Notes: generated from the sequence alone by a model not told the origin. Shown: positions 45,607 to 54,934, counted from the stretch's first letter. The stretch is DNA of 64,000 nt from Rhizobium nepotum 39/7 (GCF_000949865.1 NZ_JWJH01000019.1:1-64000); one strand, 5' to 3'. A program made the numbers and translations.

Positions 45607-46625
45607 AACAGGAGCGTAACCGATCCCTGCGGTGGGCGCTGATGAAGCGTCTTTTCGCGTTGCAGGCGTTTTTTCTCGTTCTCTTTGTCGTCCTCCTCGT
45701 CAGCTGGATATGGATCATCAATCCGCAACTGGAAGACGCCAACGAAGAGGCCGTCCGGGTCGTTGCGGAAAGCGTGACAAGGGATGGACAGGGCCGGGTG
45801 CAAATTGCGGCTACGCCCGGACTGGCTGAGCTGAAACAGCGCTACCCGAACCTCTGGTTCACGGTGTGGGACGCCGATGCAATCGTTTCGCAATACGGAG
45901 AAATACCCCCGGCTCTGACGGCGACGTTCCCCCGCACCCTGGAGCGGGCGCGCCTGGAAACCGGGGATAAAATCCGCGCCACCATGGAAAATCGCGATAC
46001 GCCTGCCGGACGGCTGCAATTCATTGCCGGAACGGAGGGGAGTTTTCCGACCGATGGCCTCAATCTCTGGATCAGCATGCAGCTCGATCTGGAAAAAGAC
46101 CGTGACGGCGCAATCCGCTGGCTCACCGTGCTGCCCGGTTTCGGCTTCATCATTCTGATTGCCGTCGTCCCCATGCTGCTCCTGACCGGTTTTGCAACAT
46201 TGCTCGTGACACCGCGTGCGGTCGGCCGTTCACTGAGCGGCCTTATGGAAACGGTCAACCAGGCGCAATCTATCAACTTCGAAAACCGTTCCGCCCGTAT
46301 CGATCGTTCGAAGGTGCCCAATGAAATCATTCCATTGGTGGACGCCTTCAATGTTGCGCTCTCCAAGCTGGATGAGGGGTATAATCGCCGCAACCGCTTT
46401 CTTGCCGATGCCGCTCATGAGCTGAGAACGCCGATTGCAATCGCGCGGATAAGAGCCGACCTTTTGCCCGACGACGAACTGAGCCGGCAGTTGCGGGCCG
46501 ATATGGATCGCCTGACACGCGTTGCGCATCAGCTGCTGGAGATGCAGGCGGTGGGTGCGGTGGAGTTGCCCGCCGAGCAGCAGGATCTGAATATTCTTGT
46601 CGGGCGCATCGCGGGCGTATTCTAG
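45603..46625 (+). CDS. Truncated sensor histidine kinase lacking the ATP-binding domain
   Basis: 340 residues. Membrane helices at about 17-39 and 174-203 flank a periplasmic domain; HAMP and the dimerisation helices follow with His272 in AAHELRTP. The protein then stops at DLNILVGRIAGVF, just where the HATPase domain should begin (intact relatives run to about 450-480 residues). No continuation is found in other frames; beyond the stop the plus strand is antisense to the convergent DUF1217 gene, whose stop shares bases with this one. It cannot autophosphorylate alone. Possibly a dead relic, or a phosphotransfer/phosphatase partner. Confidence 0.8.
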   Translation: MKQERNRSLRWALMKRLFALQAFFLVLFVVLLVSWIWIINPQLEDANEEAVRVVAESVTRDGQGRVQIAATPGLAELKQRYPNLWFTVWDADAIVSQYGEIPPALTATFPRTLERARLETGDKIRATMENRDTPAGRLQFIAGTEGSFPTDGLNLWISMQLDLEKDRDGAIRWLTVLPGFGFIILIAVVPMLLLTGFATLLVTPRAVGRSLSGLMETVNQAQSINFENRSARIDRSKVPNEIIPLVDAFNVALSKLDEGYNRRNRFLADAAHELRTPIAIARIRADLLPDDELSRQLRADMDRLTRVAHQLLEMQAVGAVELPAEQQDLNILVGRIAGVF

Positions 46626-48946
46626 CCTCTGCGACCGCCGCGCAGCTGTGCCAACGTCGCGAGCGTATTGCCGCTGATCGAGGAACTGCCGCCCAATAAT
46701 GTCAGGAGAGGATCGGGCGCTGAATTGTTGGCCTCGAACATGACCAGAAAACGGTTGACCAGCTTTTCGACCTTCTTGGGGTCCTGCAGGTCCTTTATCT
46801 TCAGTTTTTTCTCGATCATCTTCACCTGCGCATCCAGCTTGGAATTTGCGGTTTCGGCAGGAATTCCAAGGGCGGTGCGGGTGAACTCAGCAAGCGCATT
46901 ATCGGCCAATATGTCATAGGAGTTGGAAATGCCGCCGGCCATCCGCTTGAAGTAAAGGGCAAGGCGAACCCCGGAATTTTCTTCGCCGGCCCGTTCCTCC
47001 AGCGTCTGGCGAACATATTTGTCGCGCATCTCCATGAGGCTGCGGGTGTTCTGCACGTTCTGGCCGGCTTTTGTGTTGATCTTTCCCTTAGCGTCGAAAT
47101 TGAAGGAACCGGCAAGAGCCCGGAAACGGGCATCGGTTTCGGTGTTGGCGAAGCTTTTGGGGTCCTGAAGATCGGATTTGAAAATCTTCTTCAGATAATC
47201 GGTGGTGACCGATTTGGGGTCGATACGCTGCGCAACCAGCATGAAATCGAGCAGGCGACGATCGGCAAGCAGTTGATCGGCGGTTTCGAGTGTTTCCATG
47301 CGCTGGCGATAATAGGTGATCTCTTTCTCCGCCTTCTCCTTGACCTTCTTGTCCTTGTCCCAACGGGTGATTTCCGTCAGGTAACTCCGCGATATCCGGG
47401 TGATCTCGTTTTCCGCCTGGGCGAGCCGTGGCGAGCCGATCTTGCCTTCGGAATCAAAGTTAAAGGCCTTGGCAAGCCGCACAAAGCGATCGTCTTTCAG
47501 TGTGTAAACGTAGCTTTTCGGGTCCGATAGATCGCTGGTGAACACCCGTTTGAGTGTGAAGGACGACGCTTCTCCAGCGGAAATATCAAACGCCTTCAGG
47601 GCGAAGTTTCGAATGATGACCGCCGCCTGCGCGTCGGACAGAAAATCCGCGAGATTTTTCGTCAGGCCGATGTAGCGCCGGTAGTCCTTGATCGCCTTCT
47701 CGTCCGCCACTTCGTCCTTGTCATTGTAGCGGCTGAAATAGAAATTCATCATGGTGTTGAGCTGTTCGGTGGTCTGGGCCGTCTTTCCGGTCTCGATCTT
47801 GCCATCCGCACCGAAATTGAAGGCCCGTGCCAGATCGACGAGACCCTTGTCTTTCTCTTTGTGGACAGGACTTTGCGGATCATCCGGGTCCTGTAAAAGA
47901 GCCCAGCCGATTTTCTCGTCGGTCTCGTCATTGTCCATCAGATTGAAACTGACGATCAGCATCGTTCTCAGGCGCACAAATTGGGTCATCTGGCTGGCCT
48001 CGGTGATGGTTTTCATCTTGTCGGTGAAATAATCACGGTTGAGAACCGCTCCGGCCTGCGTCAGGCGGGGATTTGAGAGAACGTAGGTTTCGTTGACCAG
48101 TCGCCTTTGGGCCGCCGTCTGCGCCGGCATGCCGTCATCCACCCGGCCATCACCCTGGAAATTGAACGCCGCCGCCATCTCGAACAACTTGTTCGCATCG
48201 TTGATACGCTTGTTATACTGGCTGATCAGATAGTCGATCTTTGCGAGCGCCACCTTGTCGATGGATGCGATTTTCGCGCGTTCTATGCGCAGGTCGGCCG
48301 CCTTTTCCTTCCAGTCCGGAATCAATGGCTTGTAGGTCTTGTTGATATAGCTATCGGCGTTGCTGATATCGCTGGTGAGAACGTCTTTGACGTGCTGGTA
48401 GCTGAAGGTTTCGGCGTCGATAGTGAAGGATTTGAAGATATAATCCCGAAGCCGCGTGTTCTTGAAGATATCGTCGACATGGCCGACCTTTTCGATGGCG
48501 ATGTTATAAAACCGCGTCTCTTCCTTTAGCTCCTCGGCTTCCTGTTCAATCGTATCGTGATAGGTGGCAATCAGGCGGTCCTGCTGTGATTTCGTCTGAA
48601 CTGATTTTTCCGCTTTGATGTTGCCGAAATCGAACGCCGTCGCGAAGTCGCGGTATCGTGTATCCTTCAGTTTGTTGGCGAAACTGTTCGGGTCGTTGAG
48701 ATCGCTTTCCAGCACCTTCTTCATGAAGGCAGTGGCATAGGTCATGTCTTCCAGGCCGTGGGCTTTCATGGCGTAGGAGTAGAGCCTGTAGTCCTTCAGG
48801 AACTCGTCAAGGCTTTTGACGTTGCCGATATTGTCCGCATAATATTTGGCATCACGCGATACGACCGGGTCGCTCGCGACGCGTTTCAGCGACAATCCCA
48901 AATCACGATTGTAGAGAGCGTAGGTCGTATAGGCGGACAGCACCAT
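46622..48946 (-). CDS. Multi-repeat DUF1217 protein
   Basis: A 774-residue soluble helical protein built from about six copies of a roughly 120-residue unit. Each copy has a pattern like LRDFxxxAFxIDxxSxxxxxxVLxSDLxDPxSFxNxxxDxRF, then LAxAFNFDxxGKI. Clear examples are VFTSDLSDPKSYVYTLKDDR, IFKSDLQDPKSFANTETDAR and VLESDLNDPNSFANKLKDTR. DUF1217 proteins are known from rhizobial flagellar gene clusters, but no flagellar gene is in this window. There is no signal peptide. CGGAG lies before the ATG. Function unknown; motility or structural role conceivable. Confidence 0.78.
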   Translation of the reverse strand: MVLSAYTTYALYNRDLGLSLKRVASDPVVSRDAKYYADNIGNVKSLDEFLKDYRLYSYAMKAHGLEDMTYATAFMKKVLESDLNDPNSFANKLKDTRYRDFATAFDFGNIKAEKSVQTKSQQDRLIATYHDTIEQEAEELKEETRFYNIAIEKVGHVDDIFKNTRLRDYIFKSFTIDAETFSYQHVKDVLTSDISNADSYINKTYKPLIPDWKEKAADLRIERAKIASIDKVALAKIDYLISQYNKRINDANKLFEMAAAFNFQGDGRVDDGMPAQTAAQRRLVNETYVLSNPRLTQAGAVLNRDYFTDKMKTITEASQMTQFVRLRTMLIVSFNLMDNDETDEKIGWALLQDPDDPQSPVHKEKDKGLVDLARAFNFGADGKIETGKTAQTTEQLNTMMNFYFSRYNDKDEVADEKAIKDYRRYIGLTKNLADFLSDAQAAVIIRNFALKAFDISAGEASSFTLKRVFTSDLSDPKSYVYTLKDDRFVRLAKAFNFDSEGKIGSPRLAQAENEITRISRSYLTEITRWDKDKKVKEKAEKEITYYRQRMETLETADQLLADRRLLDFMLVAQRIDPKSVTTDYLKKIFKSDLQDPKSFANTETDARFRALAGSFNFDAKGKINTKAGQNVQNTRSLMEMRDKYVRQTLEERAGEENSGVRLALYFKRMAGGISNSYDILADNALAEFTRTALGIPAETANSKLDAQVKMIEKKLKIKDLQDPKKVEKLVNRFLVMFEANNSAPDPLLTLLGGSSSISGNTLATLAQLRGGRRG

Positions 48947-49330
48947 GTGTCTCCGGAAAAACTGTGGCCGAAATATTCGTTCTCGCCAGTAATACTTTGA
49001 ACTATTGTATTATAGTCTTGCCTGTAGCTGTATTTTTGGAAGGTTTTCCTAAATAATGTATTCTATGTTGTTAAATTAGAAGGAATATATGTTAATAAAA
49101 TTGAATTTTTACTTGATGTTGCCGCGTTTAGAGGTGCGCAGGCAAAAGCGGACCGAGCCCCGACACCCTGCATGCGTCGGTTGATAATCGGGCCGGGGGG
49201 CTTGTCAAATTCGCGTAGGCTACCTGTGAGGACCGCCGGGACCGGCATGCGAAAATGCCGCCGGCTGCCGTGCCAGTGCAATTCCTATGATAAAGGGTAC
49301 CGGTCGCTTTTTCCGGAGCGGTTGCAGGTG
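48947..49330. other. Intergenic region between DUF1217 gene and telA, with AT-rich tract
   Basis: The 384 bases between two minus-strand genes include a conspicuously AT-rich tract (about 49000-49110). On the minus strand a TATAAT (49009-49014) lies 63 bases before the DUF1217 start and may be its -10. A short hairpin CGGCAT-GCGAAA-ATGCCG (49243-49260) lies after telA, without a T-run. I see no gene. Confidence 0.4.
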
Positions 49331-50659
49331 CTACCGGGGGGTTTTGCCGGAGACCGGCATGACGGTCGCCATTTGCAGCAATGTGCGTTCGTTCGTGCGT
49401 TTGGCCCGCGCCAACGCATCGTCGCGATCTTCCGGCAGCGTATAGGTCATGTAGGACAGCGAGGTTTCGAGGTCGTTGTTGTTATGGCCGAGGATGGCCG
49501 CGAAATAGCTGTTCTTCGTGACGTGTGGCGGGGCGAAATTGTGATAGGCCACCTCAGCGTAAAGGTGCCGCAGGCCATAGGGCTTGGGCAGTTCCTGCTT
49601 CGGCCAGTGATCCTCGAACAGATTAAAGACCGTGTCCCTGAGCAGCAGGCGGGTTTCCGACGAAAAATCGTCGATCGACATGCCGAGCCACAATTTTCCC
49701 TGCCCGCTTTCGCGCAGGCGTTGATAGGCGGACAGGATCGTGGCGGAGCGGGCAAGGACGGGAATTTCGTATGTCACCCCGAACTTCGTTCCTTCGCCCT
49801 GCTTCGTCTTGGCCTGGCCGTTAAACAGGATGCTCCATTTGGAAATGCCCTTGCCATAAGGGGCAGGGGAAAATTCCGCTTGAGTGAAGACCTCATAGGG
49901 GCGTCGTCCCGTCATGCCGATCAGGCCGATGCCGATCATCAGGGGATCGGCGGACTGGAGGCAATCGGCGCAGATTTTCAGGACCTGCCGGTAGTTCTCG
50001 AATGTGATCAGGGCGCCGTGCTTGTTGGCGATCTTCTCCATCTTGACCCGGCGCGCTTCGTCATACATTGCGGCATCGCCGGTCGCGATCTTCAGCATCG
50101 GATGATCGTCGCCGAAGGCTTCGCGGACGGCGTTGCGGTATTTCGTGATGTAGGAGATGATCGTTGTCTGGGCTCTGCCCTTCATGATACCTATTTCGGC
50201 GTTCCACAAAGCCTGCATCTCGTCTTTCGAGCCGATGCCGTTCATCGCGGCAATGAAATCGGCGATCCGTAAAAGAACGGTCGGCTTGCGGCCGGCGGTG
50301 TTGAGTTCCGCCCGTTCGATTTTTTCGACGATGGATGTCGCCACACCGGTTTTCGGATAGTCGGCCCGCTCGATATAGGTCTTCAGCCGCTCCCGCAGCT
50401 TTTTCATGTTGCAGATGGCAAGCGGGGTGCTCTTGGCGCCGAATTCAGCCTTCAGGGCATAGCGATATTTCATGATGTAAAGTTCGAGCGTCTTTTCCGT
50501 GCGGCCATTGTCGAAATGGTAGCGGACCTCGGCGTCCCACAGATCGCGGATTTTTTTGTTTCGCAACGCGTCGCTGCTTTTCATCGCCTCCCGCACCCGG
50601 CCGACGAACTGGTCGATGCGTTCCACAAGAACAGGCGTTTTTGTCTTTCGTGCGAGCAT
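49331..50659 (-). CDS. telA: Telomere resolvase (protelomerase) TelA
   Basis: A 442-residue protein, the length of Agrobacterium TelA. It cuts and rejoins replicated telomere junctions to make covalently closed hairpin ends of a linear replicon. Tyrosine-recombinase-like catalytic residues are visible: Arg252/253 in GMTGRRPYEVF, a Lys in QAKTKQGEG near 284-286, Arg364-His365 in YGLRHLY, His392 in LGHNNND, and the nucleophile candidates Tyr403/Tyr406 in LSYMTYTLPEDRD (Tyr405 in the studied C58 enzyme). The N-terminal 200 residues hold two similar helical modules (TEKTLELYIMKYRYALKAEF and AQTTIISYITKYRNAVREAF). Start supported by AGGGAG. Neighbours lpiA and acvB match the chromosomal setting I recall for strain C58. 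Confidence 0.9.
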   Translation of the reverse strand: MLARKTKTPVLVERIDQFVGRVREAMKSSDALRNKKIRDLWDAEVRYHFDNGRTEKTLELYIMKYRYALKAEFGAKSTPLAICNMKKLRERLKTYIERADYPKTGVATSIVEKIERAELNTAGRKPTVLLRIADFIAAMNGIGSKDEMQALWNAEIGIMKGRAQTTIISYITKYRNAVREAFGDDHPMLKIATGDAAMYDEARRVKMEKIANKHGALITFENYRQVLKICADCLQSADPLMIGIGLIGMTGRRPYEVFTQAEFSPAPYGKGISKWSILFNGQAKTKQGEGTKFGVTYEIPVLARSATILSAYQRLRESGQGKLWLGMSIDDFSSETRLLLRDTVFNLFEDHWPKQELPKPYGLRHLYAEVAYHNFAPPHVTKNSYFAAILGHNNNDLETSLSYMTYTLPEDRDDALARAKRTNERTLLQMATVMPVSGKTPR

Positions 50660-50910
50660 GCGGCGGCTCCCTGAACCGGTCCGGAAATATAAAATCTATG
50701 ATTGGCAATCAACAGAAGCTTGGTTGCGGAAATGCCATGGACATCCGCCGCCAGCATATTTCTTTTGAATAATACTTTAACCGATTCCGCAAGCATGGCC
50801 GTGGTGCCGAGGAACTTTCGAGGAAGGTTTCCGGGCTGCAGTCGGCCATTTCGGAAGCCGGCATGCTGCCGATGGCGCTATTTGCGGTGTTTGAAGACCA
50901 GCGGCATTGC

Positions 50911-50934
50911 GGCTTCGGGAGTTTTCCCGAAGCC
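50911..50934 (-). terminator. Hairpin just downstream of acvB
   Basis: A perfect ten-pair stem GGCTTCGGGA-GTTT-TCCCGAAGCC lies 17 bases beyond the acvB stop. No T-run follows on either strand, so it may end transcription weakly or protect the 3' end. The remaining gap to telA (50660-50910) shows nothing I can support beyond the telA ribosome site. Confidence 0.5.
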
Positions 50935-50951
50935 CTTCAGGTCGTGACTGC

Positions 50952-52337
50952 CTATTTCGGCAGCCGGGTCTTCAGCGATGTCACGATACGCTTGGCCAGC
51001 CCTTCATAATCCTCATCGAAATGATGGCCGCCCTCGATGCCGACCGCCTCCACGCCTTTTGCTTTCAGGCCGGGGCAGGGATCTTCATCCTCTTCCTCCG
51101 TTCCATAGATGCATTGCACCAGCTTCGGGTCTATTTTGGCGATGTCGTCGATGGTCTTGCCGCCCTTGCCCTCGCCGGCGACACCCAGCCAGCCTTCGAC
51201 GGAAATTTCGAAATCCACTTCGGTCGACAGCCCCATAAGGGTTAGCTGTACGACATGAGATTTCGCGCGTTCCGGCAGAAGATTATAGGTGGCGGGAATG
51301 ATATCGGCACCGAAGGAGTAGCCGATCAGCACCACGTTTCGAACCTTCCATTCCTTGCGGTAGGTGTCGATGATACGTGCGAGATCGCCCGCCACTTCCT
51401 GAGGCTGCTTTTCTTTCCAGAAATAACGCAGCGCATCGACGCCGATCACGGGTATGCCCTGTTTTTGCAGCGCGCCGCCCACTTCCTCGTCGAGATCGCG
51501 CCAGCCGCCGTCGCCGGAATAGATCACCGCCATGGTGTCCATCACCGGGCTGGTTTCCAGAACCTTGATTGGCAGGCCGAGTGGGCTGTCCGCATCGCCG
51601 GCGGCATCAAACTGATCGGACAGGGTCTGGGTCAGAACCTCGTCCGCCTTGTCGGTCACATCCGTCACGTCGATATCGGGATGAAGTTTTACCAGCGCGT
51701 TGACGTGGTCGCGGCCCTTCTGGTCCGCATCGGGCGTGAACAACACGCTGACCGGCGCAGGCAGCGGGCCATCGGTCAGACCATAGACCGTCTCGCCATC
51801 CACCTTGTCCTTGGTGGCGGGGGTGCAGAGTATCTTCTCAAGCGGCAGACCGGCCTTGGGGTCGACGGCAATGGCTTCCCGGACAGTAGAAACCGGGCTT
51901 TGCGCGATCATGGCCAGTGCCAGCGTTCCGCCCTTGCCGATGCCGGTGAGGATAGGTTGGCGATAGCTGCTGGTGCCGGCGGTGCGCTGGATCTGCTGCG
52001 ACAGCGACTCGATGTCCGAGATCATGTAGATGCAGTCGTCGTCATCGGCCTCAAGCGCCTTCAGATATTCCTTGAAGTCGATGCCGACCACGGCGGCACC
52101 TTTTTCCACCAGCGCCTTGGCGCGTTCTTCGTCGGTATTCGTCCATCCGTCCGCGTCGGAAATCAGGAAGACGCTGGCGAGAATATCGCCGTCCGGCACC
52201 ATGATGTGCTCGGCGGGGATCATGCCGGTCTCATAGGCCGGTTTGTCCTGCGACAAGGCGGCGCTGGAAGCAAACAAGGGGGAAGCGAACAGGGCGGAAG
52301 CGGCAAGGACCGTCTTCAACATGCTGTATTTTCTCAT
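50952..52337 (-). CDS. acvB: Lysyl-phosphatidylglycerol hydrolase / virulence protein AcvB
   Basis: A 461-residue periplasmic protein. ATG 52337 (MRKYSM) overlaps the lpiA stop as ATGA; the longer frame starts inside lpiA. The signal peptide spans LKTVLAASALFASPLFASSA. Two alpha/beta-hydrolase-like halves follow. The C-terminal half, resembling VirJ, has the serine nucleophile Ser341 in GYSFGAD and a final His in EGGHHF; the N-terminal half has a degenerate elbow (TGIGKGGT). In A. tumefaciens AcvB is needed for T-DNA transfer and removes lysine from lysyl-phosphatidylglycerol made by LpiA, its operon partner here. Confidence 0.9.
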   Translation of the reverse strand: MRKYSMLKTVLAASALFASPLFASSAALSQDKPAYETGMIPAEHIMVPDGDILASVFLISDADGWTNTDEERAKALVEKGAAVVGIDFKEYLKALEADDDDCIYMISDIESLSQQIQRTAGTSSYRQPILTGIGKGGTLALAMIAQSPVSTVREAIAVDPKAGLPLEKILCTPATKDKVDGETVYGLTDGPLPAPVSVLFTPDADQKGRDHVNALVKLHPDIDVTDVTDKADEVLTQTLSDQFDAAGDADSPLGLPIKVLETSPVMDTMAVIYSGDGGWRDLDEEVGGALQKQGIPVIGVDALRYFWKEKQPQEVAGDLARIIDTYRKEWKVRNVVLIGYSFGADIIPATYNLLPERAKSHVVQLTLMGLSTEVDFEISVEGWLGVAGEGKGGKTIDDIAKIDPKLVQCIYGTEEEDEDPCPGLKAKGVEAVGIEGGHHFDEDYEGLAKRIVTSLKTRLPK

Positions 52338-54934
52338 TTTCCGATCACTCCTCTGACACCGCCACTGATCAGAACCGTCGCATCCATCAGCGCCAGAGCG
52401 GCGTCTGCGCCATTCTGCACGGCAAGGTAACGCGGTTCCCATTTTGGGTGGAACTTCGTCTTGAACGCACGAAGCCCCTTAAAGTTGTAAAAACGTTCGC
52501 CATGTTCGAAAAGCGTGCTGCCGATGCGGTCCCAGACGGGCGCCGCATCGCGTTTCGACATGCCGGACATGGGCGCCATGCCGAGATTGAAGCTTTCATA
52601 TCCCGCCTCGCGCAGATGCTGCATGATGCTGACGAAGAGGAAGTCCATCGAGCCGCGCGGCGCATCCGGTGAAAAGCGCATGAGATCGACAGTGGCTTCC
52701 TTTTTCGTATCCGTCACCATCAGATTGGCGAAGGCGGTGATCTTGTCATCCTTGCGCAGCACGGCGACGGGCTGGGACAGAATGTAATCCGGCTCGAAAG
52801 CACCGAGTGAAAAGCGCTTTTCCCGCGTATTGTGGTGCGCGAGCCAGCCGTCGGAGACCTGTTTCAGCTCGTCCAGAATATCTGCGACATGCGATCGTTC
52901 GACGACCTCGAAGGTCAGCCCGTCGCGCGCGCCGCGGCTCAGCGACTGGCGGAGATTGGCGAGTTTGCCCCCCTTCAGTTCGAACGCCGTAAGGTCCACC
53001 AGCGCCAGTTCGCCGAGCTTGAAGGCGCGCAGGCCCGCATCGGCGCAATGGGACAGGAGAAAAGGCGAGATCTGGTAAAAGGCGGCGCGTGCGCCCGCCG
53101 CGCGGGCGGCTTCCACGAATTGCCAGACGAGATCGGGGAAATCCTCCTCGTCGCCGACAGGGTCGGCGAAGGCGATCCAGGAGCGGCCCTGAATGCCGTA
53201 CATGATGAAGGCGTTGCCGCTTTCGGAGAACATCACGTGCTTGTCGCCCATACGCACCAGATTGGCGTCGGCCGAATCCTGCGTCATCACGATGGTGGTG
53301 GCATTTGCGACATCGTCGGCCTCGATCGCATCCGGCCGGAAGGCCACCGGCCGCATCAGGCTGAAGATGGCGATGGTGGACGAGGCGAGTACGAGGCCGA
53401 GAAGGGCGCGCAATCCGCGTGGGGCTTCCTCGGAGAATTCGAACTGCCACCACAATGTCTGGCTGTAATCCGTATCGCGATAGACGAAAAGCAGGATGGT
53501 TGCCGCGCCCGCCACGATGACGGCCATGGCGGCGAGCCAGCTTGGGCCCAGCGCCTGCTTCACCAGCGAAGCATGGCGGTTGAAGCTGCGCATATTGGCG
53601 GCAAGGGCTGCGATGAAGATGCCGAGGATTGCGGCTTCGAAAACCGCTATGGCCTTGAGGAGGGAGAGAACCAGCGCCAGCGAGGCGGCGACGAGGGCGA
53701 TCCACCAGGCGCCGTCCAGCCGCTGCCCGAGGCCGCGCGAGGCGACGACCAGAACGAGGCCGAGAATGCTGGTGAGAAAATGCGCCGCCTCGATGATAGG
53801 CAACGGTACGAAATTGGACAGGAAATCCAGATTGCCGTCGGGTGTCGGCGTCACGCTCGAAAAGATCAGCATGGTGCCGAGGATCATCGCGAAGGTCGAC
53901 AAAAGCGGCGGCGCGAGCCGGACGGCAAGCTGGCTGATATCGGAAACCACCGGCTTTGCCGCGAACTGCTTCATCTCGGAGACGAGCATCACCAGAATGG
54001 CGACCACCAGCGGCAGGACGTGATAGATCACGCGGTAAAGGACGAGGCTTCCGAGCAATTGGTCGACGCTGATCGCATTGCCGAGGCCCGCGACCATCAC
54101 GGTTTCGAAAACGCCGAGACCGGCCGGCACGTGGCTGAGGACGCCGAGGCCGACGGCGGTGGCGTAGATTGCGAAGAATGTCGGCCAGCCGAGATGCGTG
54201 TCGGGCAGCAGCACGTAGAGCACGGAGGCGGAAGCGGCGATATCGAAGGCGGAAACCAGGAACTGACGCGAGGATGTGCGGCTGTCGGGAAGGCGAAGTC
54301 GCCAGGCGCCGAGCCGGATCGCGCGGCCGTTGCGCCCGACATAGGCGGCGACGACAAGAGCCGCGATAACGGCCAGCGCGGCCGTTCTGAGAACCAGGGC
54401 GTCGACGCCAATAATGGCGGCGATACGCGGCGCGACGATCAGGGTGGAGATTGCACTGACCGAAAGCAGGCCAAGCCCGAAGGAAAGTGTGACGAAGGCA
54501 ATGACGCGGGCGATTTCGCCGGGCGACAGCCCGAGCCGGGAATAGGCGCGAAAGCGGATCGCACCGCCGCTCAACGGCCCGAAACCGGCGGTATTGCCAA
54601 TGGCGTAGGCAGCGAAGGCCGTTGCCGCCATGGGCGGAAACGGAAGCTTGCGGCCGATAAATTCGATTGCATTGGCGTCGTAGAAGATCAGCGCCAGAAA
54701 GCTGAGCGCGGTGAAGACGATGGCGAGCAGAACCGCCGAGGCCGAAGTTTGCATCAGCGCTTCGATGACATCGTCATAGCGGACTTCGGAGGTCAGGTGA
54801 TATATGGCGAAGGTCATCATCACGAAGACCAGCGTGATGGCGATCGCGGTCAGGTAGGAACGGTTTCTTGCGAAAAAGCTCTCAACCGCAGATTCCGTGA
54901 CATCGGTTTGTATGATTTCGCTCTTGTCTGCCAT
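52334..54934 (-). CDS. lpiA: Lysyl-phosphatidylglycerol synthase LpiA (MprF family)
   Basis: An 866-residue membrane enzyme that transfers lysine from Lys-tRNA to phosphatidylglycerol, lowering membrane negative charge. The start at 54934 (MADKSEIIQTD) is preferred to 54988 because it gives the usual short cytoplasmic N-terminus. About fourteen helices fill residues 25-530 (flippase part, with GAIRFRAYSRLGLSPGEI). The C-terminal soluble catalytic domain shows GNAFIMYGIQGRSWIAFADP, GSMDFLFVSIMQHLREAGYE and SFNLGMAPMSGM. It is followed by acvB with a four-base overlap. Confidence 0.9.
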   Translation of the reverse strand: MADKSEIIQTDVTESAVESFFARNRSYLTAIAITLVFVMMTFAIYHLTSEVRYDDVIEALMQTSASAVLLAIVFTALSFLALIFYDANAIEFIGRKLPFPPMAATAFAAYAIGNTAGFGPLSGGAIRFRAYSRLGLSPGEIARVIAFVTLSFGLGLLSVSAISTLIVAPRIAAIIGVDALVLRTAALAVIAALVVAAYVGRNGRAIRLGAWRLRLPDSRTSSRQFLVSAFDIAASASVLYVLLPDTHLGWPTFFAIYATAVGLGVLSHVPAGLGVFETVMVAGLGNAISVDQLLGSLVLYRVIYHVLPLVVAILVMLVSEMKQFAAKPVVSDISQLAVRLAPPLLSTFAMILGTMLIFSSVTPTPDGNLDFLSNFVPLPIIEAAHFLTSILGLVLVVASRGLGQRLDGAWWIALVAASLALVLSLLKAIAVFEAAILGIFIAALAANMRSFNRHASLVKQALGPSWLAAMAVIVAGAATILLFVYRDTDYSQTLWWQFEFSEEAPRGLRALLGLVLASSTIAIFSLMRPVAFRPDAIEADDVANATTIVMTQDSADANLVRMGDKHVMFSESGNAFIMYGIQGRSWIAFADPVGDEEDFPDLVWQFVEAARAAGARAAFYQISPFLLSHCADAGLRAFKLGELALVDLTAFELKGGKLANLRQSLSRGARDGLTFEVVERSHVADILDELKQVSDGWLAHHNTREKRFSLGAFEPDYILSQPVAVLRKDDKITAFANLMVTDTKKEATVDLMRFSPDAPRGSMDFLFVSIMQHLREAGYESFNLGMAPMSGMSKRDAAPVWDRIGSTLFEHGERFYNFKGLRAFKTKFHPKWEPRYLAVQNGADAALALMDATVLISGGVRGVIGK

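Noticed and set aside
46625-46900. Frameshifted continuation of the truncated kinase
   Set aside because: I looked in the plus-strand frames after the stop for N-box or G-box sequences (DNxxxNAxKY, DxGxG). Only antisense of the DUF1217 gene is there.
49172-50272. 366-codon plus-strand frame overlapping telA
   Set aside because: It is antisense to telA, with no recognisable domain.
49331-50659. Phage or ICE tyrosine integrase
   Set aside because: The N-terminal helical modules, 442-residue length and GMTGRRPYEVF/LSYMTYTLPEDRD motifs fit protelomerases of the TelA type, and no phage genes or attachment repeats are nearby.
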